DNA of 64,000 nucleotides from a virus. A program made the position numbers and the translations under genes. A model generated the notes under the pieces. That model was not told where the DNA came from and ran no database searches. It saw nothing but the letters and a program-made list of their open reading frames with translations. Within the stretch, counting starts at the first letter, position 1. Every line of letters begins with the position of its first letter. The stretch is from IMG/VR virus record IMGVR_UViG_3300023179_000013, positions 62,001 to 126,000 of that record. One strand, given 5' to 3'. Shown here piece by piece: positions 47,060-52,869 of the stretch.

Positions 47060-47907
47060 TGAAAAAAGCAGTATTATCCTTAAGTGGAGGAATGGATAGC
47101 TCTACTTTGCTGCTTCATCTACTTGCCCATGGCTATGAAGTAACAGCATTGTCCTTTGATTATGGACAAAAACATCGCGTTGAACTTGAGCGTGCTAAAG
47201 CATTAATAGAATATATTAATGATAGAATGTTCTATAACAAAACAGATAATTATGTAAAACATCAAATTATCAAACTAGATGGATTACAACAATTACTCAA
47301 CTCAGCACTTGTAACAGGTGGTAAAGACGTTCCTGAAGGTCACTACGAGCAAGATAATATGAAAGAAACAGTAGTACCTAACCGCAATAAAATCTTTGCT
47401 TCATTAATTCAAGCAGTAGCATTATCAGTTGCTACTAAAGGTGAAAAACAAGAGTGTGTTATTGCGATGGGTATTCATGCTGGTGACCACGCTATTTATC
47501 CTGATTGTAGACAAGAGTTTCGCGATGCTGATTTTGAAGCATTTAAGATTGGTAATTGGGATTCTGAATTAGTATCACATTATACTCCTTACCTTCATAC
47601 TGACAAGTTAGGCATTTTAAGAGATGGAGAAGTATGTTGTCAAAAATTAGATTTAGATTTTGATGAAGTATATAAACGTACTAATACATCTTACAAACCT
47701 ATTCCTATTATTGGAACATACGATGAAAAAATAGTATGGTACTCTGATTATAAATCAGCAGCATCAGTAGAACGTATTGAATCTTTTATTAAACTAGGTC
47801 GTAAAGATCCTGTAGCTTATGCTGATGAAACTGGTCCTGTAAAATGGGAAGTAGCTAAAGCACACGTAGAAAAAGTATTAGAACAACATAGAACAACAAA
47901 TTTGTAA
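47059..47907 (+). CDS. queC: 7-cyano-7-deazaguanine synthase-like (QueC)
   Basis: 282 aa. PP-loop SGGMDSS (residues 8-14), ALSFDYGQKHRVELERAKA, VVPNRNKIFASLIQAVA and GIHAGDHAIYPDCRQEF are typical of QueC, which turns carboxy-deazaguanine into preQ0 by way of the amide ADG. The C-terminal zinc site is missing: the usual TWSCY and CGxCxxC...R segments read TSYKP and YSDYKSAASVER here, without cysteines. Either the zinc is dispensable or the product differs, for example stopping at the amide. Overlaps the previous gene by one base. Confidence 0.87.
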   Translation: MKKAVLSLSGGMDSSTLLLHLLAHGYEVTALSFDYGQKHRVELERAKALIEYINDRMFYNKTDNYVKHQIIKLDGLQQLLNSALVTGGKDVPEGHYEQDNMKETVVPNRNKIFASLIQAVALSVATKGEKQECVIAMGIHAGDHAIYPDCRQEFRDADFEAFKIGNWDSELVSHYTPYLHTDKLGILRDGEVCCQKLDLDFDEVYKRTNTSYKPIPIIGTYDEKIVWYSDYKSAASVERIESFIKLGRKDPVAYADETGPVKWEVAKAHVEKVLEQHRTTNL

Positions 47908-47926
47908 ACAAATATCCCTTATAGTT

Positions 47927-48169
47927 ATGAGTTATCAGACAAAGGTACGTGCGAATTACCTTAATCGCACAGCAAAATTGAGCTTCTTTAAGAACCGTCA
48001 ACGTAATGGCGATGTAGCTCGTCTTGCAGACGAAACAGGCTACACAGAGCGTATGATTTATTACACCCTCACTGGTGAGCGTCGTGTAAACCAAACCATC
48101 GCTAACGCAATGTATAATCTTACTCGTCGCCGCATGCGCAACGAAGATTATATCGTAGCTACGGCTTAA
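47927..48169 (+). CDS. Small basic putative helix-turn-helix protein
   Basis: 80 aa, Arg-rich (net positive). Residues 27-66 (NGDVARLADETGYTERMIYY, then TLTGERRVNQTIANAMYNL) fit a helix-turn-helix of the XRE/Cro type, which suggests DNA binding and phage gene control. It ends the queD-queC transcript and is followed by a terminator. Base composition is slightly richer in G and C than the neighbours. No direct evidence for its operator. Confidence 0.62.
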   Translation: MSYQTKVRANYLNRTAKLSFFKNRQRNGDVARLADETGYTERMIYYTLTGERRVNQTIANAMYNLTRRRMRNEDYIVATA

Positions 48170-48184
48170 TAAGCCAACAAACTC

Positions 48185-48222
48185 AACATCCCCATTTCCT
48201 AGAGAGTGGGGATGTTTTATTT
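48185..48222 (+). terminator. Rho-independent terminator after the regulator gene
   Basis: A perfect 10-bp stem AACATCCCCA/TGGGGATGTT (48185-48194 with 48207-48216), 12-nt loop, then TTATTTT. It separates the queD-queC group from the epimerase gene. Confidence 0.85.
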
Positions 48223-48236
48223 TAAATTACAAATTT

Positions 48237-49082
48237 ATGAAAATATTAGTAACAGGAGGAGCAGGATTTATTGGAACTAATCTTATTAAAAGATTACTTA
48301 ATAAAGGTCATACTGTTCAATCGTTAGATAATTACGATAGTGGTTTAAGAGAAAATGAAATTGAGGGATGTACTTATTATTTTGGTGATGTTAGATCAAT
48401 TGGAACAATGGATAAAGACATTGATTTAATTTATCATTTAGCTGGTCTAAGTAGAATCCAACCATCATTTCAAAACCCAAATAATACATTTGAAGTTAAT
48501 ACAATCGGAACTCAAGAAGTATGTGATTTTGCAAAACACATTAAAGCAAAATTAATATATGCTGGTTCATCTTCTCGTTGGCACAATCCATATCAATCAC
48601 CTTATGCTTGTTATAAACATCTAGGAGAGGAAATATGTAAAATGTATCGAACTACTTTTAATACTAATATTGAAATTGCTAGATTTTATAACGTTTATGG
48701 TCCTCATGAAATAGTAGATGGAGATTGGGCTGCGGTAACTGGTATTTGGAGACGTCAAGTAAGAGATGGTCAACCACTTACAATAGTAGGTGATGGAGAA
48801 CAACGCCGTGATTTTACTCATGTAGATGATATTGTAGATGGATTATATAAAATAGGAACAAGTAAAGAAAAACATGAAGATGCCTGGGAATTAGGAACAG
48901 GTAAAAATTATTCTATAAATGAAGTAGCAGACATGTTTGTTGAAAAATTTGGATGTAAAAAACAATATATTCCGAATCAAAAAGGCAACTATAGAGAAAC
49001 ATTAAGAGAAAATAATGACGCTATGGAGCGTTTAGGATGGCAACCATCAGATAAATTAAAGCAATATATTCAATCACTATAA
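48237..49082 (+). CDS. NAD-dependent sugar epimerase/dehydratase (SDR family)
   Basis: 281 aa. Rossmann motif TGGAGFIG (residues 6-13), catalytic YACYK (Tyr-x3-Lys, about 127), ARFYNVYGPHE, and a C-terminal RDFTHVDDIVDG segment as in UDP-glucose 4-epimerases and dTDP-sugar dehydratases. Acts on a nucleotide sugar, possibly for glycosylation of virion, DNA or host surface together with the glycosyltransferase at 59457. Slightly shorter than typical members (310-340 aa). No partner enzyme sits next to it. Confidence 0.88.
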   Translation: MKILVTGGAGFIGTNLIKRLLNKGHTVQSLDNYDSGLRENEIEGCTYYFGDVRSIGTMDKDIDLIYHLAGLSRIQPSFQNPNNTFEVNTIGTQEVCDFAKHIKAKLIYAGSSSRWHNPYQSPYACYKHLGEEICKMYRTTFNTNIEIARFYNVYGPHEIVDGDWAAVTGIWRRQVRDGQPLTIVGDGEQRRDFTHVDDIVDGLYKIGTSKEKHEDAWELGTGKNYSINEVADMFVEKFGCKKQYIPNQKGNYRETLRENNDAMERLGWQPSDKLKQYIQSL

Positions 49083-49090
49083 AATAAAAC

Positions 49091-49327
49091 ATGGACAATA
49101 TGAAGTGTTTAAAAAATACAAAAACAGGAAACATCATCAGAGTAGATAATAAACAAGCTAACCAAATGGTTGGCTCTCAATGGTCTTATATAGCGAAATC
49201 AGAATGGAAATTAGCTACACGTGTACCAGTGTCAGAAAAACAAACTGAAGAGGCTGAAAAGAAAGAAGTAACAATCAGTGAAAAAGCTCTTAAGCGTAAT
49301 AAACTTAAAGAAAAACAAAGACAATGA
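49091..49327 (+). CDS. Small basic protein, function unknown
   Basis: 78 aa. An N-terminal beta-like unit (MKCLKNTKTGNIIRVDNKQA, then SQWSYIAKSEW) of a kind often seen in small phage proteins is followed by a charged Lys/Glu helix at the C-terminus (EKALKRNKLKEKQRQ). It overlaps the next 41-aa ORF (CAATGA). Not recognised. Confidence 0.58.
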   Translation: MDNMKCLKNTKTGNIIRVDNKQANQMVGSQWSYIAKSEWKLATRVPVSEKQTEEAEKKEVTISEKALKRNKLKEKQRQ

Positions 49328-49449
49328 TACATGAGATAACCCACATATTAGGACTATGTGGTGAAAAACATCTTAATGCTATGGTTATAATGTTTGATTG
49401 GCAAAATCTTAGTCCTATATTTAATTATATAAAAACATTATTCAAATGA
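49324..49449 (+). CDS. 41-residue ORF coupled to queE
   Basis: A short ORF missed by length filters: it starts at the ATGA overlap with the preceding gene and ends at an ATGA overlap with queE (49446). The product MIHEITHILGLCGEKHLNAM... is partly hydrophobic with one Cys. Its double coupling argues that it is translated. A host-type promoter lies inside it (49394-49423), so an alternative view is that the segment is mainly a promoter carrier. Confidence 0.5.
   Translation: MIHEITHILGLCGEKHLNAMVIMFDWQNLSPIFNYIKTLFK
49394..49423 (+). promoter_or_regulatory. Host-type promoter of queE
   Basis: TTG at 49394-49396, 19-nt spacer, TATATTTA at 49416-49423; the queE ATG is 22 nt downstream. The site is inside the 41-residue ORF. 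Confidence 0.6.
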
Positions 49450-50339
49450 GTAAAATAGATCCAAATAAACTACTAATCAGTAGTGATTTCTATTCCATCC
49501 AAGGTGAAGGAATAAGCAGTGGAGTACCATCATATTTCGTTAGATTAGGTATCTGTAACCTAACTTGCGGTATGAGCCGTAAGTTTGCCAATCAATTAGA
49601 GAAAGATAAGAATCTAGAAGACGGTGAAATATTCGTAGGTGATTTACATGCTGAAGGTAAAGCAACTTGGACTTGTGATAGTACATCTCAATGGTTATGG
49701 AGAGGTGAAGATAAAGAATTCCAATATTTAATTGATAGATGGAAGGAACAAGGTATCTATGAAGATATTAAGAATAGTACTATCCATATCATTTGGACTG
49801 GTGGTGAACCTACAATTAAAGGGCATCAAGAAGCAATTGTTAACTTTCATAAGTATTGGAATGATATAGTATACTATGAAACATTGAATAAATTAAAAAA
49901 TACAACTGTATTAGATGAAGATGTATACGATCACATGGATTTAAATCCATTTAATGAAATAGAAACTAATGGTACAGTTGTAATTGAAGATAATTTGTTT
50001 GAATTAATTGATCAAATTAACTGCTCACCCAAGTTAGCAAACTCAGGTATGACTAAGAAGCAACGCTTCAACGAAGAAGCTCTTAAACGCATCATGGAAC
50101 ATCCGAATTATCAATTTAAATTTGTAATATCCAATGAAGAAGACGTACAAGAAATTTTTAGCGAATTTGTGTTACCACTTAGCATACCTCTTAAGAATGT
50201 AGTCTGCATGCCAGGATTAGATGACGTAGCTAACTTTGAAGAGCGTACTCAGTTTTGTTTGGAGATGGCTAAGAAGTATAAGTTCCGTGGATTGACTCGT
50301 TTGCATATTGCAGCTTGGAATAAAACGTTGAATGTATAA
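49446..50339 (+). CDS. queE: 7-carboxy-7-deazaguanine synthase (QueE), variant
   Basis: 297 aa, longer than common QueE (210-250). It begins with the QueE pattern FYSIQGEGISSGVPSYFVRL. The radical-SAM cysteines are C37 and C41, but the third (C77, in TWTCDS) comes 35 residues later instead of two, because of a charged insertion. IIWTGGEPT (about 115-123) is the SAM-binding GGEP motif, and ETNG and SPK motifs follow. QueE contracts the pterin ring to the deazapurine. It probably still binds the 4Fe-4S cluster. Overlaps the next gene by one base. Confidence 0.86.
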   Translation: MSKIDPNKLLISSDFYSIQGEGISSGVPSYFVRLGICNLTCGMSRKFANQLEKDKNLEDGEIFVGDLHAEGKATWTCDSTSQWLWRGEDKEFQYLIDRWKEQGIYEDIKNSTIHIIWTGGEPTIKGHQEAIVNFHKYWNDIVYYETLNKLKNTTVLDEDVYDHMDLNPFNEIETNGTVVIEDNLFELIDQINCSPKLANSGMTKKQRFNEEALKRIMEHPNYQFKFVISNEEDVQEIFSEFVLPLSIPLKNVVCMPGLDDVANFEERTQFCLEMAKKYKFRGLTRLHIAAWNKTLNV

Positions 50340-50545
50340 TGAAAGAGCTAGATCTTCATGGTTTAAAACACTATGATGTTAAGGACACAGTTGAGAACTT
50401 TATTCTAATGAATAGTACCCCATTCCGTATTATAACAGGCAGATCAGACAAAATGAGAGAACTAGTAGAAACAACATTGAAAAAACATCGTTTTGAATTT
50501 TATACTCCTGCTCACAACCCAGGAGAAATAATTGTAATAGATTAA
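50339..50545 (+). CDS. Stand-alone Smr-like domain protein
   Basis: 68 aa. It reads as a minimal Smr (small MutS-related) domain: LDLHGLKHYDVKDTVENFI at the start, FRIITGRSDKM, then a helix and the final strand PGEIIVID. The Smr domain has nuclease or nucleic-acid-binding roles in MutS2 and related proteins. The usual GxGxHS-like loop is altered to GRSDKM. Overlaps the queE stop by one base. Function in the phage is not evident. Confidence 0.7.
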   Translation: MKELDLHGLKHYDVKDTVENFILMNSTPFRIITGRSDKMRELVETTLKKHRFEFYTPAHNPGEIIVID

Positions 50546-50547
50546 TT

Positions 50548-50721
50548 ATGCTAGACGCAACTGAACAACGTATTGCTAATTTGCTTAGAAGCAACGGAGC
50601 AACTGACACACAAATTGAAATGTACTTAGATGATATTTTCTCCTTTAGTGATCCCAAGCTATATGAGAATTCTGATGATGAAGATATCTTAAGTGACTTT
50701 GAAGATTGGTTGGGAGAATAA
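50548..50721 (+). CDS. Small acidic protein, function unknown
   Basis: 57 aa, starting at the ATG at 50548, 2 bp after the Smr-like gene. Strongly acidic in its second half (FSDPKLYENSDDEDILSDF), ending in DWLGE. The host-type promoter for folE begins within its last codons. Such acidic minis can be DNA mimics or partners of host proteins; nothing here proves it. Confidence 0.55.
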   Translation: MLDATEQRIANLLRSNGATDTQIEMYLDDIFSFSDPKLYENSDDEDILSDFEDWLGE

Positions 50722-50740
50722 ATTTAAAATCATATATTTA
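50710..50740 (+). promoter_or_regulatory. Host-type promoter of folE
   Basis: TTG at 50710-50712, 20-nt spacer, TATATTTA at 50733-50740; the folE ATG is at 50753. Confidence 0.65.
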
Positions 50741-50752
50741 ATAAAAATAAAG

Positions 50753-51388
50753 ATGGAACTATTAAAGAAATCAAACGGCAATTTAGCTCGTACACCAGAG
50801 CAGGTAGAACAGATGATTGAAAAAGCATCTGAAGCATATGCTCAATTCCTTACAGCAGTAGGATTTGATTATAAAGCAGATAGACAAACAGTAGATACTC
50901 CTCGTCGTGTAGCTAAAGCATGGCTTAAGGATCTTATTGTAGGTAGTATTACTGATGAACCTAACATTACAGTATTCCCTAATGATGATGGGTACAAAGG
51001 ATTAGTAATCCAATCAGGTATTCCTATTGTTAGTATGTGTGCTCACCACAACTTAGCATTTACAGGGTATGCTACCTTAGCATATGTTCCAGGTGAACAA
51101 GTAATTGGATTAAGTAAGTTGAATCGTATTGTAGAATGGTTCTCACGTCGTCCACAGATGCAAGAATCGCTTACACAGCAAATCCACGATTACTTAGCTA
51201 CCAAAATGGATTGTCCGTCTGTAGCAGTTAGTATTGCTTGTAAACACACATGCTGCTCACATCGTGGTATTAAACATCCATCTGTAATGACTACAAATAA
51301 ATTTAGTGGTGTGTTTATGGAAAAGGATAATTTGATCCGTGAAGAATTCCTTCACGCAATTGAAGTTAACGGAACTAAAATGAAATAA
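50753..51388 (+). CDS. folE: GTP cyclohydrolase I
   Basis: 211 aa from the ATG at 50753; an in-frame ATG at 50693 lies upstream of the promoter's -7 box and inside the preceding gene. Zinc site: MCAHHN (Cys96) and KHTCCSHRG (His165, Cys167 region); DTPRRVAKAW and GLSKLNRIVEWFSRRPQMQE are the FolE core. Converts GTP to dihydroneopterin triphosphate, the first step for 7-deazaguanine, feeding QueD, QueE and QueC. Having its own copy spares host folate. Confidence 0.93.
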   Translation: MELLKKSNGNLARTPEQVEQMIEKASEAYAQFLTAVGFDYKADRQTVDTPRRVAKAWLKDLIVGSITDEPNITVFPNDDGYKGLVIQSGIPIVSMCAHHNLAFTGYATLAYVPGEQVIGLSKLNRIVEWFSRRPQMQESLTQQIHDYLATKMDCPSVAVSIACKHTCCSHRGIKHPSVMTTNKFSGVFMEKDNLIREEFLHAIEVNGTKMK

Positions 51389-51389
51389 T

Positions 51390-51551
51390 ATGCAACCTAA
51401 AGAATCAAAATCAAATTGGCATTTCTGGATTAGTTTTGTTAAATCTTGTATTAGAATATTTGCGGGCTGTGCTATTATAGGTCAAAGCCTAGTAGCAGCA
51501 GGTGTTAGCTTAATTCTAGCTGAGTTTTTAGGTATTATTGAAGAATTATAA
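51390..51551 (+). CDS. Small membrane protein
   Basis: 53 aa (ATG at 51390, overlapping the folE region by none, 1 nt after its stop). One long hydrophobic segment IRIFAGCAIIGQSLVAAGVS extended by LILAEFLGII; the N-terminal 15 residues are polar with aromatic Trp/His/Phe. Single-pass inner-membrane protein; function unknown. Missed by length-limited ORF searches. Confidence 0.55.
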   Translation: MQPKESKSNWHFWISFVKSCIRIFAGCAIIGQSLVAAGVSLILAEFLGIIEEL

Positions 51552-51560
51552 AATAAAAAT

Positions 51561-52079
51561 ATGTTAAACGCACAACAAATATTAGACGAAGGATTATTGC
51601 GCCTTGAACGCGCTCAAGGTAAACCAGCTCAAGTTGGTTATGATCTTACCTTAAAGCAAGTTAATGCAGTAGGCAATAAAAGAGATATGGCTAGTCATCG
51701 TATTGGTAAAGTATTAAAAGATAAAACACAACTTACTAACTATGAACCATATGGCTTGATTAATTTAGATGGAGTAACAGGTTGGTTATTATATGAAGGT
51801 GTATATGACATCACATTCAATGAAGGATGTAAAATCCCAGATAATCGTGTAGCATTTATTAAACAACGCTCATCCCTGTACCGCAACGGTGCAATTATTA
51901 ACAGCCCGGTATTTGATCCAGGGTTTGAAACTGAATTTATGGGCACATTAATGTATGTTCATTGTCCAATATTCATTGAGGAAAATGCCAGAGTAGCCCA
52001 AATCTACTTCCACGAATGTACACCAGCTGAAAAGTATGATGGTCAGTGGCAAAATGATAAGCAACGAGCTTCATTATAA
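51561..52079 (+). CDS. dCTP deaminase / dUTPase-like trimeric nucleotide hydrolase
   Basis: 172 aa. Residues 90-150 carry the shared dUTPase/dCTP deaminase motifs: AFIKQRSSLYRNG, SPVFDPGFETEFMG, and ARVAQIYFHEC. It removes or converts unwanted pyrimidine nucleotides (dUTP to dUMP, or dCTP to dUTP), keeping uracil out of DNA and feeding dTMP synthesis. Which of the two reactions cannot be decided by eye. It is in the nucleotide-metabolism segment next to folE. Confidence 0.78.
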   Translation: MLNAQQILDEGLLRLERAQGKPAQVGYDLTLKQVNAVGNKRDMASHRIGKVLKDKTQLTNYEPYGLINLDGVTGWLLYEGVYDITFNEGCKIPDNRVAFIKQRSSLYRNGAIINSPVFDPGFETEFMGTLMYVHCPIFIEENARVAQIYFHECTPAEKYDGQWQNDKQRASL

Positions 52080-52084
52080 GAAGC

Positions 52085-52094
52085 ATATTTATAT
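52085..52094 (+). promoter_or_regulatory. Late-type promoter motif upstream of solitary LamG gene
   Basis: ATATTTATAT, only 2 nt between the motif and the ATG at 52097. It is one of two clear late-type motifs in the replication half of the window and precedes a virion-type gene. Confidence 0.55.
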
Positions 52095-52096
52095 GC

Positions 52097-52831
52097 ATGC
52101 CATTAACATTATCAAATACAAGCGGAGCAGGTAATTTTACATTAGTTAATAATAGCAATAGTGGTAGACTTAGTATGTCTATCACTAATGCTATAGTTAC
52201 TAACGGACTTACTTTACAATTAGATGCTAATAACTCTACATCATATCCTGGCTCAGGAACTACATGGTATGATTTAGCAGGCACACAACAAAACATTACA
52301 CTTGTTGGTACACCAACATATACGGCCGCAGCGCCATCATATTTTACTTTTAATGGCTCAACACAAAGAGGTTCAGGAACAGGTGCTGTATTATCATCAA
52401 CAAGCTATACTAAATGTGTATGGTTCTATTTAAACTCATATGTTGATAATAATATAGTAAGCAGTGATGTAGGTGGACATTATATGTTTTTCCAAGGAGG
52501 AAATAAAATGTATAATGGTCATTCTAACTGGACTGGATTTCCAAGTAACTATCCATCAACAGCTACATTTAGTTTAAATACATGGTACAATGCAGCACTT
52601 ACATTTAATACAACTGATGGAATGAAACTTTATATTAATGGTGCATTAGATAGTTCTTATACTACAATTAAAACAGCATTTACAGGAGATGGCTCAACAA
52701 ATATAGCAGCTTATGGAGCAGGTAATTTATTAAATGGTAGAATAGCTAAAGTTTACTGCTATAATGTATCTCTAACAGCCGCTGAAGTTTTACAAAACTA
52801 TAATGCTGATAAAGCAAAATTTGGATTGTAA
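52097..52831 (+). CDS. LamG / concanavalin-like lectin domain protein 4 (isolated)
   Basis: 244 aa; fourth paralogue of the lectin genes at 16188-18221. From residue 27 (MSITNAIVTNGLTLQLDANN) it aligns with them, through a WYNAALTFNTTDGMKLYING strand to VSLTAAEVLQNYNADKAKFGL (shown in pieces only). The first 26 residues are a unique extension; the start at 52175 is the alternative and would match the paralogues better and give a leader of 80 nt. It is separated by 34 kb from the fibre cluster, among replication genes, but has a late-type promoter, so it is likely expressed with the virion genes. Confidence 0.78.
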   Translation: MPLTLSNTSGAGNFTLVNNSNSGRLSMSITNAIVTNGLTLQLDANNSTSYPGSGTTWYDLAGTQQNITLVGTPTYTAAAPSYFTFNGSTQRGSGTGAVLSSTSYTKCVWFYLNSYVDNNIVSSDVGGHYMFFQGGNKMYNGHSNWTGFPSNYPSTATFSLNTWYNAALTFNTTDGMKLYINGALDSSYTTIKTAFTGDGSTNIAAYGAGNLLNGRIAKVYCYNVSLTAAEVLQNYNADKAKFGL

Positions 52832-52832
52832 T

Positions 52833-52863
52833 TTGACTTCGTCAAAATAAATTCGTATATTTA
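52833..52863 (+). promoter_or_regulatory. Host-type promoter of DNA polymerase gene, near-leaderless
   Basis: TTG at 52833-52835, 20-nt spacer, TATATTTA at 52856-52863. The ATG at 52870 is only 6 nt after the -7 box, so transcription should start at or next to the start codon. Confidence 0.65.
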
Positions 52864-52869
52864 AGGGTT

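Noticed and set aside
48170-48236. tRNA gene in the gap after the regulator
   Set aside because: The sequence folds as a simple terminator with a T-rich tail; no cloverleaf or TpsiC arm was found here or in any other gap.
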